Assembly: GCA_030426085.1 (NCBI GenBank) | Contig: JAUHYW010000078.1 | Span: 1 to 46,933, forward strand | DNA length: 46,933 nucleotides | Origin: a bacterium | GTDB lineage: Bacteria > Myxococcota_A > Bradymonadia > UBA7976 > UBA1532 | Direction: 5' to 3' | Shown: piece by piece, positions 9,801-17,329 of the stretch | How positions within the stretch are numbered: position 1 is the first letter of the stretch | Layout of the letters: every line of letters begins with the position of its first letter | Translations under genes and position numbers: made by a program | Notes under the pieces: model-generated | What the model was told of the DNA's origin: nothing | Databases searched by the model: none | The model's input: the letters and a program-made list of their open reading frames with translations, nothing else

Positions 9801-10057
9801 GGTGTGGCCGCGTCGGGCGCGGCGTCGGGCGCGGCGTCGACGGCGAGGTCGGCCTCGGCGTCGGGGGCGGCGTCCGGTCCGGCGTCCAGCGTGGCGTCGA
9901 GGCCCCGGTCGGGGTCGAGGCCTCCGTCGGGCCCGCTGTCGGCCGCGGCGTCGGGCGGGGGGGGCATCGGGTCGTCGTCGCAGGCGGCGAGCGCGAGGCA
10001 CGCGGCGCAGAGCAACAGGCGGGGCAGGGCGCGGGGCGGGGGATGGGTGCGGTTCAT
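6866..10057 (-). CDS. Secreted lipoprotein with lamin-tail domains and PEP-synthase-like domain
   Basis: A 1063-aa protein with a lipoprotein signal (LLLCAACLALAAC, lipobox LAAC) and a PDAAPDAEAD-type linker to about residue 95. It has two lamin-tail (LTD) domains: LRISELMPSN (about 105-170) and LRITELHLPADGGDGF (about 270-330). The C-terminal third resembles the N-terminal part of PEP synthase/pyruvate phosphate dikinase. Its blocks are a swivelling-domain-like TPLAHVNLLSRNRDTPNMAL (about 640-660), IGAKAAQLAELG (about 742) and the ATP-grasp-like VRFRSSSNTEDLPGFNGAGL (about 846-866). These domains normally bind ATP in the cytoplasm, so their placement behind a lipobox is odd; a purely structural role is possible. 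The start at 10057 is chosen because the signal peptide begins there, although its RBS is weak. Confidence 0.88.
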   Translation of the reverse strand: MNRTHPPPRALPRLLLCAACLALAACDDDPMPPPPDAAADSGPDGGLDPDRGLDATLDAGPDAAPDAEADLAVDAAPDAAPDAATPDTAVDAAPDAGPPPHPLRISELMPSNDGAWVDEIGEADDWIELHNIGPTPLSLAGYRVDDGRDRDHALPDITLDPGAVILLWADDPAPDAEDAGPLHLPFGLSADGEEARLFAPDGSLVDAVEFPALDPDVAWVRDPSGAWGPCRYASPAAPNPDRCGPAPPVDDEGETFDPYDWPDPWPSPAAPLRITELHLPADGGDGFVEVLNVGDIPVNLAAYTLHLAPMRPAWTWPAADGGLQIPWPADRVEAGARLAVPVPAARIGPLAGDPLFEGVVQLWAPGRMFPAERVDFMSWPAGAALTRYPTDDSRHVFCARHTPGEANDICDPVPSRPLDPEAGRLRHLRTPGDFAALAEGGVQVGISSVKVLQDLETGGVHLLSARRWDLHYTFAREAIEGQPHLDRCDADESRAFNAAWTAWSRINYFQVEGRRFLSSTLAHHAGPDLHTVEFASGDAIDPGQMRQAFFGAAAHTLDPTRYHLRPRTPAHLERARTLEGGLPIVDPGAPYRGLTWQPLTQTVGYGVLRFVPTDALHEAALGPQVIVVTDQVPNDIPLVGGLVTEAFQTPLAHVNLLSRNRDTPNMALRDARTHPTFAPHFGALVRLDVAADGWTVRPADPEEAQAFWDARRPDGPPLSPRLDPDVRGVQPLAGRALSDLPAIGAKAAQLAELGRVDSPFDGCLGPITTPADAMAIPLAHGIEHAQASGALDRLALRREDPRFDADPRFRRVALEEVRRLIELHPVEPALLAEVEAYVAARFPGDRVRFRSSSNTEDLPGFNGAGLYTSVGVDADERGPGAHGVEDAIRAVWASLYLERAWDERAWFGIDQGRVAMAVLVHRAFPGERANGVGISRNVLEPIREQYYLNAQHGEALVTNPAPGVQTEQILFDRRRAPRITRLARSSLRHGAPVLAEPEIEDIACALRAIHWHFQPRIDPRNENPWFAMDIEFKHLGPDRTLLIKQARPYSFGAADVPADCRAL

Positions 10058-10084
10058 GGGCCCATCGTAGCGCCGGTCGGGCGG

Positions 10085-10777
10085 CTACTTCAGCGGGATC
10101 CGGGTCGGCGGGGGCGCCTTCGGGGCCGCGCACTGGCCGTGGATCTCGCGCTGCCAGTCTTCGGTCGGCGGATCGGCCACCCATCGCCCGTACGGCGCCC
10201 GGCCGATGACCAGCGTGTCGCCCTCGACGCCGAAGCCCAGCGTGATCCCGGTCTCGCACGATCCCATCATCGACTGATCCCACCCGCCGTCGCCGGCCCA
10301 CAGCGGGTCGAGCGTCTTCGGATCGTCGGGCAGCACGATCAGGGCCCGCTTGTGCTCGATGTAGTCGGCGCCGACGACGCCGCCGACGGCGACGGTGACG
10401 ACGTGCCGCTCGCCGGCCGCCTGCCGGGCCGCGGTGAGGGTCCAGCTCTCGCCGTCGGGCGGCGGCGCCAGCTCGGCCAGCGGTCGCTGGGTGACGATGG
10501 CCCCGTCCCGCTCGAGGGTCACCCGGCCTTCGGGCACCGCGCCGCCCTCGGCCGGCTCGGGGGCGATGGCGGCCGTCAGGGACCAGCCCTGGCCGATGGC
10601 GCGGGCGGTCGCCCAGCCCGCGGGCGCGGCGGGGGCCCAGCTCTTCGGAGCCGGCTGCGCCGATGGCTGCGCCTCGGGGGGCGGCGGTGGCTCGACGGTC
10701 GGCATCGGATCGGAGGGCTTGCCGCTGCACCCGATGAGGGTCCAGGCGAGGGTGAGGGCCAGGGCGGTGTTCTTCAT
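10085..10777 (-). CDS. Hypothetical lipoprotein
   Basis: A 230-aa predicted lipoprotein, MKNTALALTLAWTLIGCSG, with lipobox LIGC followed by a Pro/Glu-rich linker (VEPPPPPEAQP). The remaining ~180 residues look like a beta-rich domain with no family I recognise (WDQSMMGSCETGITLGFGVE; VIGRAPYGRWVADPP). A longer frame upstream to 11005 is open, but only the start at 10777 produces the signal peptide. It lies 27 bp before the start of the large lamin-tail lipoprotein on the same strand, so the two are probably co-transcribed with this gene first. The promoter would be in the 112-bp divergent gap 10778-10889. Confidence 0.78.
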   Translation of the reverse strand: MKNTALALTLAWTLIGCSGKPSDPMPTVEPPPPPEAQPSAQPAPKSWAPAAPAGWATARAIGQGWSLTAAIAPEPAEGGAVPEGRVTLERDGAIVTQRPLAELAPPPDGESWTLTAARQAAGERHVVTVAVGGVVGADYIEHKRALIVLPDDPKTLDPLWAGDGGWDQSMMGSCETGITLGFGVEGDTLVIGRAPYGRWVADPPTEDWQREIHGQCAAPKAPPPTRIPLK

Positions 10778-10889
10778 CGCCCCAGCTTGAGTCATCCCCG
10801 GTCGTGGGGCAACCGGGCCGAGCATCTTGTCAGGGGCCCCCTCGACGCTGCACGATGCGCGCTCCACCCCCGCCCCCCGGAGGCGCCCC

Positions 10890-11252
10890 GTGCAGAGACC
10901 GACCCCCGCCGCCCTCGCTGCGTTCGACGCCGGCTTCCCCGACGACGAGCGGGCCGAGCGGCGCAAGATGTTCGGCATGCCCGCCGGCTTCGTCAATGGC
11001 AACATGTTCTACGGCGTCTTCGCGGACGGCGTCGTCCTGCGGCTGCCCGAGGACCGCATCATCGCCCTGCGGGCCGAGGACGGCGTCGGGCGCTTCGAGC
11101 CGATGCCCGGCCGGCCGTGGAAGCATTACGTGCACGTCGAGGCCGGGCCGTGGGGGGACTCCGATACGCTGCGGGGCTGGGTCGAAGAGGCCCTGGACCA
11201 CGTCTTCACGCTGCCGCCGAAGGTGCCCAAGCCGCGCAAGAAGAAGAGCTGA
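10890..11252 (+). CDS. TfoX N-terminal domain-like protein
   Basis: A 120-aa soluble protein resembling the TfoX/Sxy N-terminal domain. RRKMFGMPAGFVNGNMFYGVF followed by VVLRLPEDR matches the family's KMFGG..ffvnGkmFa pattern. The C-terminal helix WVEEALDHVFTLPPK and a Lys-rich tail complete it. Full-length TfoX regulates competence, but stand-alone N-domains like this one are common and of unknown role, so competence should not be inferred. The open frame starts at 10827, but GTG at 10890 has GGAGG six bases upstream and gives the usual family length. Confidence 0.8.
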   Translation: MQRPTPAALAAFDAGFPDDERAERRKMFGMPAGFVNGNMFYGVFADGVVLRLPEDRIIALRAEDGVGRFEPMPGRPWKHYVHVEAGPWGDSDTLRGWVEEALDHVFTLPPKVPKPRKKKS

Positions 11253-11323
11253 CAACCGGCGCGGCTCTCGGGGTATCCATCTCGGGCCCGGCGATGGCCG
11301 GGCGCTCACGTCGGGAGACCGCC

Positions 11324-11692
11324 ATGTCGAACAAGACCAAGGCCTACTTCGCCGTCACCGCGCTCGTCAGCCTCGCCCTCGCCGGCAGCGGCGTGGCCAA
11401 CGTCACCCTCCAAGAGCCCATCGTCGAGTCGATGAAGGCGCTCGGCTTCCCGCTGTACCTGCCGCGCATCCTCGGCACCTGGAAGATCCTGGCCGCCGTG
11501 GCCCTCATCGCGCCCGGCTTCCCCCGGCTCAAGGAGTGGGCCTACGCCGGGGTGTTCTTCAACCTGACCGGGGCCGCGATCAGCCACGCCGCCGCGGGCG
11601 ATCCCATCGCGACGATCTTCCCGCCGCTCGGCCTGCTGGCCCTGGTGATGATCAGCTACGCGCTGCGCCCCGAGGGCCGCAAGCTCGACTGA
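11324..11692 (+). CDS. DoxX-like integral membrane protein
   Basis: A 122-aa protein with four predicted hydrophobic helices: residues about 8-28 (FAVTALVSLALAGSGVANV), 48-60, 68-90 and 95-114 (PLGLLALVMISYAL). The typical DoxX_2 blocks are PLYLPRILGTWKILAAVALI and PRLKEWAYAGVFFNLTGAA. Such proteins are small inner-membrane proteins of the DoxX/DoxD superfamily without an established general function. The ATG at 11324 follows GGGAG by seven bases. It begins 71 bp after the TfoX-like gene on the same strand. Confidence 0.87.
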   Translation: MSNKTKAYFAVTALVSLALAGSGVANVTLQEPIVESMKALGFPLYLPRILGTWKILAAVALIAPGFPRLKEWAYAGVFFNLTGAAISHAAAGDPIATIFPPLGLLALVMISYALRPEGRKLD

Positions 11693-11757
11693 AGGCGGTG
11701 CGCGCGGGCGTGGGCGTGCTACCGTCGACGGCATAGTACCCCCGGAGGATCCGGCCC

Positions 11758-12303
11758 ATGTCATCGACCTCGTGCACCCTCGTCGCGCTCGCCGGGTTCT
11801 CGCTGTTGCTGGCGCTCGCCTGCCAGGAGGCCGAGGATCCCCAGTTCACCCCGGTGCCGAGGATGACCTTCGAGCCTTCGCCCGATCCGCCGGTGATCGT
11901 CGACGGCAGCCGGCCCGACGCGGGGGATGGCGGGGCGGACGCGGGGGACGGCGGGCTCGACGGGGGCGACGGCCCGCTCGACGGGGCCGCCGACGCCGAG
12001 CCCGAGCCCGACGCGGCGCCGGACATGGCCCCCGCGGAGTACGTCTGCCAGAACGATGGGGAGTGCGTGCTCGCGGTCGAGCTCGCCGCGTGCGAGCCGT
12101 GCCCCGTCGCGGCCCACGTCGACGCGGTGCGCGACGAGCGCTGCCTGGCGGTGTATATCGAGGGCGCGACGCTGTCGGCCTACGCCCCCGCCGACTGCTG
12201 GGCCGAGTGCGGGGATGTCGTGGGCGAGGCGTGCTTCGACGGCCCGGCGGCCCCGGTTTGTGACCCCCCGCGACAGGCCGGGCGGTGCGTGCTCTTCCGC
12301 TGA
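11758..12303 (+). CDS. Cys-rich hypothetical lipoprotein
   Basis: A 181-aa lipoprotein (LAGFSLLLALACQEAED, lipobox ALAC) with a long Asp/Gly/Ala linker (DAGDGGADAGDGGLDGGDG). A compact C-terminal domain of about 85 residues has at least ten cysteines, e.g. VCQNDGECVLAVELAACEPC and CWAECGDVVGEAC. This spacing suggests several disulfides in an extracytoplasmic domain; small Cys-rich modules of this kind are frequent in myxobacterial lipoproteins. I do not recognise a named family. The start has GGAGG ten bases upstream. Confidence 0.8.
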   Translation: MSSTSCTLVALAGFSLLLALACQEAEDPQFTPVPRMTFEPSPDPPVIVDGSRPDAGDGGADAGDGGLDGGDGPLDGAADAEPEPDAAPDMAPAEYVCQNDGECVLAVELAACEPCPVAAHVDAVRDERCLAVYIEGATLSAYAPADCWAECGDVVGEACFDGPAAPVCDPPRQAGRCVLFR

Positions 12304-12337
12304 CGCCCTGCCCGTGACGAATCGTGACCGCTTCTCC

Positions 12338-12368
12338 CTGACTCGACCCCGCCTCCTCGTGTTAGATT
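12338..12368 (+). promoter_or_regulatory. Possible sigma-70-type promoter for fhs
   Basis: CTGACT (12338-12343) and TAGATT (12363-12368) are separated by 19 bases and lie 28 bases before the fhs start. Match quality is moderate and the spacer is long, so this is tentative. Confidence 0.3.
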
Positions 12369-12396
12369 GCCGCCGACCCGACGGTGGGAGGTGGCC

Positions 12397-14034
12397 ATGC
12401 TGATGAGCGACGGCCCGTTGGCGGCGATGATCGACCGGCTCGGCGTGCCCTGGCCCGCGGTGGAGGCACGAGGGCGCGGCGTCGCCAAGATCGATCCCGA
12501 GCAGGTGGCCCGGCCCTCGACCGGGCGGGTCGTGCTCGTCACGGCGATGACCCCGACCCCGGCCGGCGAGGGCAAGACCACCGTCAGCACCGGGCTGGTC
12601 GACGGTCTGTGGCGGCGCGGGGTGCGGGCCATCGGCGCCCTGCGCGAGCCGTCGCTGGGGCCGCTCTTCGGGCGCAAGGGCGGCGCGGTCGGCGGCGGCC
12701 GGGCCCGGCTGGTGCCCGCCGATCGCATCAACCTGCACTTCACCGGGGACATCCACGCCGTCGGCAGCGCGCACGACCTGCTGTCGGCGATGATCGACAA
12801 CCACATCTTCCACCGCAGCGAGCCCCGGCCGGCGCGGGTCGACTGGCCCCGGGTCATCGACCACAGCGACCGGGCCCTGCGCTCGATCGAGGTGGCCCAC
12901 GGCACCCGCCGGGCCCGGGTCGATCGCTTCGACATCACCGCCGCCAGCGAGGTGATGGCCATCTTGTGCCTCGCCCGGGACGCCGACGATCTGACCCGCC
13001 GGCTGGCCCGCATCGTGGTCGGCCCCGGGGCCGACGGGCGCCCGATCACCGCCGCCGATCTGGGGGCCGACGGGGCGATGGCCGCGCTGCTCATCGACGC
13101 GCTGCGCCCCAACCTCGTGCGCACGCTGGAGGACAACCCGGTGCTGGTGCACGGGGGCCCGTTCGCCAACATCGCCCAGGGCACCTCGTCGCTCATCGCG
13201 ACCCGCCTCGGGCAGCGGCTGGCCGAGGTCGTCGTCACCGAGGCCGGCTTCGCCTTCGACCTGGGCGGCTTCAAGTTCCTCGACATCAAGGGCCGGGCCG
13301 GCGATCTGCGCCCGGCGGCGGTCGTGCTGGTGGTCACCGCCCGCGCGCTGCGCCACCACGGGGGCGGCTCCATCGCCGAGGCGTCGCCGGCCGCCGTCGA
13401 GCGGGGGCTGGCCAACGTCGCCGGGCACCTCGACGCGATGACCCGCCTGGGGCTCGCCCCGCCGCTGCTGGCGATCAACCGCTTCGCCGACGACCACCCC
13501 GACGAGCTGAGCCGCATCGAGCGCTTCGCCCTCGACCACGGCACCCGCGCGGTGCGCTTCACCGCCTTCGAAGACGGCGGGGAGGGGGCCGAGCGGCTGG
13601 CCGACGCGGTGGTGGCCCGCCTCAGCCGGGGGCGCACCGACGCCGACAACTACACCCCGCCCTACTGGCCCGACGATCCGCTCGAGGTGAAGCTCGATCG
13701 GGTCGCCCGGGGCGTGCTCGGCGCGAGCGGGGTGTTGCTCGAGCCCGAGGCCCGCCACGATCTGGCCCGGCTCGAGGCGATGGGGCTCGACAAGCTGCCG
13801 GTGTGCCTGGCCAAGACCCACCTCTCGATCAGCGACGACCCCCGCAAGCTGGGGCGGCCCCAGGGCTTCACCCTGCGGGTCACCGGGCTGCGGGCGGCGG
13901 CGGGGGCCGGCTTCGTGGTGGCGGCGTGCGGCCCGATCCTGACCATGCCCGGCCTGCCCCGGCGCCCGGCGGCGCTCGATGTGGCCCTCGGGCGGGACGC
14001 CGACGGGCGGCTGGTGGTGACCGGGCTCAAGTAG
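12397..14034 (+). CDS. fhs: Formate-tetrahydrofolate ligase
   Basis: A 545-aa protein matching formyl-THF synthetase over its full length (family about 555 aa). The enzyme joins formate to tetrahydrofolate with ATP, giving 10-formyl-THF for purine and one-carbon metabolism. The ATP-binding loop is PTPAGEGKTT at residues 53-62, followed by LREPSLGPLFGRKGGAVGGG and INLHFTGDIHAVGSAHDLLS. The C-terminal part keeps LPVCLAKTHLSISDDP and the terminal GPILTMPGLPRRPAA. An upstream in-frame start at 12367 exists, but ATG at 12397 has GGGAGGTGG directly before it. It is a single gene: no folD, formate dehydrogenase or other acetyl-CoA-pathway gene is adjacent, which argues for a C1-supply role rather than acetogenesis. 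Confidence 0.97.
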   Translation: MLMSDGPLAAMIDRLGVPWPAVEARGRGVAKIDPEQVARPSTGRVVLVTAMTPTPAGEGKTTVSTGLVDGLWRRGVRAIGALREPSLGPLFGRKGGAVGGGRARLVPADRINLHFTGDIHAVGSAHDLLSAMIDNHIFHRSEPRPARVDWPRVIDHSDRALRSIEVAHGTRRARVDRFDITAASEVMAILCLARDADDLTRRLARIVVGPGADGRPITAADLGADGAMAALLIDALRPNLVRTLEDNPVLVHGGPFANIAQGTSSLIATRLGQRLAEVVVTEAGFAFDLGGFKFLDIKGRAGDLRPAAVVLVVTARALRHHGGGSIAEASPAAVERGLANVAGHLDAMTRLGLAPPLLAINRFADDHPDELSRIERFALDHGTRAVRFTAFEDGGEGAERLADAVVARLSRGRTDADNYTPPYWPDDPLEVKLDRVARGVLGASGVLLEPEARHDLARLEAMGLDKLPVCLAKTHLSISDDPRKLGRPQGFTLRVTGLRAAAGAGFVVAACGPILTMPGLPRRPAALDVALGRDADGRLVVTGLK

Positions 14035-14040
14035 GCGCCG

Positions 14041-14892
14041 CTACCGCACTTCGGCCCACAGCGCGTCGACGACCCGGGGCATCAGCGCCCGGGCGAGGGC
14101 GTCGTCATCGGCTTCGGCCAGATCGAGCCCGTCGAACCAGCCGGCGATGCGGCGATACACGATCACGTCGACCCCGGCCTCGGTCGGATCGAGCCGCAGG
14201 GCGTCGTCGGCTGCGCGGGCGTCGGCGGTGAGCAGGTCGAGGTTGCGGCCGATGTTGAGGTCGGTCGACAGCGTGAAGGCATGGGCCTCGCCGTCGGCGG
14301 CCCAGGTGCCTTCCAGATACAGCGACACCCGGGCGTAGGGGACCTCGGTGGGCACGCCCACGGCGTCCTCGTCCGAGCGGGCGACCAGATAGAAGACTTT
14401 GCAGTAGGTCTCGGATGGGACGCCGTCGACGACGCCGAGCGCCAGCGGCGCCCGCCCGACGAGCGGCTCGACGTGCGGGATCTCGTAGAGCGACGGGTCG
14501 GGCTCGTCGTCGTGCCCGGCGTGGGCCACCCCGCCGACGAGGGACCACAGCCAGTCGCCGAGGCCCGCCGCCCGCTCTTCGAAGATCGAGCACGGCACGA
14601 GCTGGGCGCTGTAGCTCGTCAGCCAGCCGCGGGTGATGGTGAAGGTCTGGCCCCGGTCGTTGGTGACCCGCCAGGTGCCGTCGGGCGCGACGTCGAGGCC
14701 GGTGTCGTCCCAGTCGAGCACGTAGCGCACCTGCCCCGGCGCCAGCGGGCGGGCGTCATCGGGGGCCGCGTCGGGCGCGGCGTCTGGGGCGGCCTCGCTC
14801 GGCGCGCCGCCGTCGGGGGAGGGATCGTCGGCCGGCCCATCACACGCGGCCAGCGCCGTGATCAGCGCCAGCATCGACCCGCGCCGCCCCAT
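14041..14892 (-). CDS. Hypothetical lipoprotein, coupled to the sigma-54 activator
   Basis: A 283-aa lipoprotein (MLALITALAACDG, lipobox LAAC; linker EAAPDAAPDAAPDD). The body has a beta-rich N-terminal part (VRYVLDWDDTGLDVAPDGTW, GWLTSYSAQLVPC), a central short His/Asp segment AHAGHDDEPD, and SETYCKVFYLVARSDEDA. There are Cys residues in LVPC and TYC. I recognise no named family; the His-rich segment suggests, but does not prove, metal binding. The start at 14892 lies four bases after the stop of the upstream activator gene, so translation is probably coupled. A longer start at 14931 would overlap the activator and lose the signal peptide. Confidence 0.8.
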   Translation of the reverse strand: MGRRGSMLALITALAACDGPADDPSPDGGAPSEAAPDAAPDAAPDDARPLAPGQVRYVLDWDDTGLDVAPDGTWRVTNDRGQTFTITRGWLTSYSAQLVPCSIFEERAAGLGDWLWSLVGGVAHAGHDDEPDPSLYEIPHVEPLVGRAPLALGVVDGVPSETYCKVFYLVARSDEDAVGVPTEVPYARVSLYLEGTWAADGEAHAFTLSTDLNIGRNLDLLTADARAADDALRLDPTEAGVDVIVYRRIAGWFDGLDLAEADDDALARALMPRVVDALWAEVR

Positions 14893-14896
14893 CGGC

Positions 14897-15871
14897 TCAC
14901 CCCCCGAGCTCGTACCGCTTGAGCTTGTCATACAGGGTGCGCAGCCCGATGCCCAGCAGCTCGGCGGCGCGGCGCCGGTGCCCGTCGGTGTGGGCCAGGG
15001 CGTGCTCGATGGCGTCCCGCTCGACCTCGGCCAGCGAGCGGGGGCCGTCGCTGATCGGGCGTCGGGGGCCGATGAGCGCCTCGACCGGGATGCGATCGCC
15101 GTCGGTCAGGATGGCCGCCCGCTCCAGCGCGTTGGTCAGCGCCCGCACGTTGCCCGGCCAGTCACAGCCGACCAGCCACTTCAGGGCGTCGGGCTCGAGG
15201 CGCAGCGCGGGGCGCCCCATACGCTCGGCGATGCCGGCCAGCAGGTGCTCGGCGAGCGGGGCGATGTCCCCCCGCCGGTGGCGCAGGGGGGGCACGGTCA
15301 GCGGGAAGACGGCCAGGCGATGGTAGAGGTCGGCCCGGAAGCGGCCATCGGCGACCATCTGGCCCAGGTCGCGGTGGGTGGCGGCGATGAAGCGCACGTC
15401 GAGCGGGATCTGCTCGAAGCCGCCCACCCGGCGCACCGTGCGCTCTTGGAGGACCCGCAGGAACCGGGTCTGCATCGCCGGCGACAGCTCCCCGATCTCG
15501 TCGAGCAGCACGGTGCCGCCCTCGGCCGCCTCGAGCTGCCCCCGGCGCATGGCGTCGGCGCCGGTGAAGGCGCCCGCCTCGTGCCCGAAGAGCTCCGACT
15601 CGAGCAGCGTGGGGCTCAGCGCGCCGCAGTTGATGACGACGAACGGCGCGTCGGCCCGGGGGCTCAGCGCGTGCAGCGTGCGGGCGAGCAGCGACTTGCC
15701 CACGCCGCTCTCGCCGGTCAGCAGGACGGTGGCTCGGGTGGGTGCGACCCGCCTCGCGGCGGCGACCACCGGCCGCATGGCGGCGGCGCCCCAGGTGAGG
15801 GGCGGCACGTCGGCGGTGGGATCGGGGCCGAGGGCGCTGTCGCTTTCGCAGGGCAGGCACGCCGCGTTCAT
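14897..15871 (-). CDS. Sigma-54-dependent transcriptional activator without receiver domain
   Basis: A 324-aa bacterial enhancer-binding protein. The AAA+ domain has Walker A GESGVGKS (53-60), the sigma-54-contacting loop GAFTGA (100-105) and Walker B VLLDEIGE (121-128). The C-terminal HTH (about 288-322, [20 protein letters not shown]) is Fis-type. The N-terminus before the AAA+ domain is only about 27 residues, with no receiver, GAF or PAS domain, but it holds [11 protein letters not shown] with a CxxC pair (Cys5, Cys8). Control is therefore likely by level or by a ligand/metal/redox signal at that CxxC. ATG is preceded by GGAGG. It lies 109 bp downstream of the YHYH gene and is translationally coupled to the next lipoprotein. 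Confidence 0.95.
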   Translation of the reverse strand: MNAACLPCESDSALGPDPTADVPPLTWGAAAMRPVVAAARRVAPTRATVLLTGESGVGKSLLARTLHALSPRADAPFVVINCGALSPTLLESELFGHEAGAFTGADAMRRGQLEAAEGGTVLLDEIGELSPAMQTRFLRVLQERTVRRVGGFEQIPLDVRFIAATHRDLGQMVADGRFRADLYHRLAVFPLTVPPLRHRRGDIAPLAEHLLAGIAERMGRPALRLEPDALKWLVGCDWPGNVRALTNALERAAILTDGDRIPVEALIGPRRPISDGPRSLAEVERDAIEHALAHTDGHRRRAAELLGIGLRTLYDKLKRYELGG

Positions 15872-15918
15872 CGTCGCCTCCTCTCATCGGGGTCTCGATG
15901 GGGTACGCGGCGGGCGGG

Positions 15919-15966
15919 TGCAGAATCCGCAGTCGTCGGATGAATCCATAGCCAGCGGAATCCGAA
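15919..15966. promoter_or_regulatory. Candidate binding sites upstream of the sigma-54 activator gene
   Basis: Three GAATCC cores lie at 15923, 15942 and 15958. The first sits in TGCAGAATCCGCA (15919-15931), whose reverse complement is identical to the core of the dyad at 17387-17399. The third (AGCGGAATCCGAA, 15954-15966) is a weaker copy. The sites are 48-95 bp upstream of the activator start, a position suited to autoregulation. No good sigma-54 promoter is seen between them and the gene. Confidence 0.6.
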
Positions 15967-15980
15967 CCGCCGGCGAGGGG

Positions 15981-17261
15981 TCAGCGCCGGATCGGCCGGC
16001 AGACACCTTCCACGCAGGCGAGGGGGTCGCCCTGCGGGCTCTCGGCGGGGCAGTCGGCGTCCTCGTTGCACCCCGGGATGCAGCGGGTGCCCATCGGCGT
16101 GTCGGCGCAGGCGCACAGCGCCCCGGGGCATTGCCCGGCGCAGTCGGCGTCGTCCATGCAGCCCTCGCCCTCGCCCTCGCCCTCGCCTTCGCCTTCGCCC
16201 TCGCCGCCCATGCCCTGGCCGGCGTACGCCCCCCGGTAGCAGCCGAGGATGTAGGGGAAGGTCGCCGTCGTGTGATAGCGATAGGTGCCATCGGGGCCCA
16301 CCCGGCCGTTGCACCGGTCGAGCATGTTGCCCTGAGCCTCGGCGCACGACGGCGCGTCGCAGGCGTGGTTGTCCCAGGCGTAGGTCCGGGGGTCGCCGGT
16401 CTGCACCCAGCTCGACTGGAACTCGACGACCTCCTCGCAGGCGGCGTCGAGGCAGCCCCGGGGGCCGTAGATCGGGAAGCCGTCCATCGCGAAGCCGATG
16501 ATGGGGGAGGGGGCGTCCTCGGGCCAGTCGAGCACGCACGACCGGACGATGCCATGGTAGTGATAGTCGCCGCGCTGGGCGGTGTGACCCAGGCAGGCGT
16601 CCATGATGCCATTGGCGATGGGATCACCGTAGGGGTCGGGCCGCTCGGCCTCGTTGGGGCCGTACATCTGGATGCCGTTGACCGAGAAGCCGATCGTGCC
16701 CAGCAGCGGCAGGGTGGTCATCTCACCGGTCAGCCGGGGCTCGAGGGGCACCCGCCACTGCCACGCCTGCTCGGCGAGCGGGTTGGGGGTGGTCTGCATG
16801 AACGGATAGCCGATGATGCCGTTGCTGTCGACGATCAGCTCGCCGTTCTCGCAGCGGGCCTGGACGTCGGGGTCGGGGAAGCCCATGGGGCCCGAGAGCC
16901 CCGAGAGATCGGGGAAGGCGTCCAGCGGGCACTCGCCGGGGGTCCAGGTCAGGGTGCCGCCCTGCGCGCCGACCCATTCGCCCTCGCCTTCGCCTTCGCC
17001 TTCGCCCTCGCCTTCGCCCTCGCCTTCGCCCTCACCCTCGCCCTCGCCCTCGCCCTCGCCTTCACCCTCACCCTCGCCTTCGCCTTCGCCTTCGCCCTCG
17101 CCCTCGCCTTCGCCTTCGCCTTCGCCTTCGCCGCCCATGATCTCGCCGCCGGTCCCCCCGGTGCCGGCGTCGGCGCCGCCATCGGCCTCCGGATCACACG
17201 CCAGCCCGCCGACGGCGAGCGCCGCCGCCGCGAGCCACCTCCACACATCACGCTTCGCCAT
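15981..17261 (-). CDS. YHYH-domain lipoprotein with Gly-Glu repeat tracts
   Basis: A 426-aa lipoprotein (AAAALAVGGLAC, Cys22 in the lipobox). A (Gly-Glu)n tract covers about residues 41-94. The YHYH domain then runs to about 350: VDSNGIIGYPF, GFSVNGIQMYGPNE, the signature RGDYHYHG (about 231-238), and IIGFAMDGFPIYGP. A second, shorter GE tract (about 352-367) precedes a Cys-rich tail (CMDDADCAGQCPGALCAC). YHYH proteins are secreted proteins of unknown function; the paired Tyr/His suggests metal or cofactor binding, which is inference. The start at 17261 follows GGAGAGGGAC; a start further upstream would lose the signal peptide. It is preceded by a sigma-54 promoter and dyad. Confidence 0.9.
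   Translation of the reverse strand: MAKRDVWRWLAAAALAVGGLACDPEADGGADAGTGGTGGEIMGGEGEGEGEGEGEGEGEGEGEGEGEGEGEGEGEGEGEGEGEGEGEGEGEGEGEWVGAQGGTLTWTPGECPLDAFPDLSGLSGPMGFPDPDVQARCENGELIVDSNGIIGYPFMQTTPNPLAEQAWQWRVPLEPRLTGEMTTLPLLGTIGFSVNGIQMYGPNEAERPDPYGDPIANGIMDACLGHTAQRGDYHYHGIVRSCVLDWPEDAPSPIIGFAMDGFPIYGPRGCLDAACEEVVEFQSSWVQTGDPRTYAWDNHACDAPSCAEAQGNMLDRCNGRVGPDGTYRYHTTATFPYILGCYRGAYAGQGMGGEGEGEGEGEGEGEGCMDDADCAGQCPGALCACADTPMGTRCIPGCNEDADCPAESPQGDPLACVEGVCRPIRR
16979..17136. repeat. Hexanucleotide repeat encoding (Gly-Glu)n
   Basis: About 26 tandem CGCCCT/CGCCTT/CACCCT hexamers on the + strand, read on the minus strand as alternating Gly and Glu. A shorter tract of the same unit is at 16159-16203. 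Third-position variants (C/T) are interspersed, which argues against one very recent expansion. The acidic tract probably forms a flexible spacer. Length variation by slippage would keep the frame because the unit is two codons. Confidence 0.9.
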
Positions 17262-17329
17262 GTCCCTCTCCTCCCCATCTCGGGATCTCGCGATCGGCCC
17301 TCGCGTCCGACCGGTGACCGCCCCGGTCC

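Noticed and set aside
10890..11252. A competence regulator gene (tfoX).
   Set aside because: Only the N-terminal domain is present and no competence gene is nearby; stand-alone domains are widespread.
6752..11692. A 1646-residue plus-strand frame across the lamin-tail lipoprotein region.
   Set aside because: Only its last 122 codons are the real DoxX-like gene (start 11324). The rest is an antisense shadow with low-complexity translation.
2269..14034. A formate pathway joining the molybdopterin oxidoreductase with formate-THF ligase.
   Set aside because: The genes are about 8 kb apart with unrelated genes between, and the oxidoreductase lacks the Cys/Sec ligand of formate dehydrogenases.
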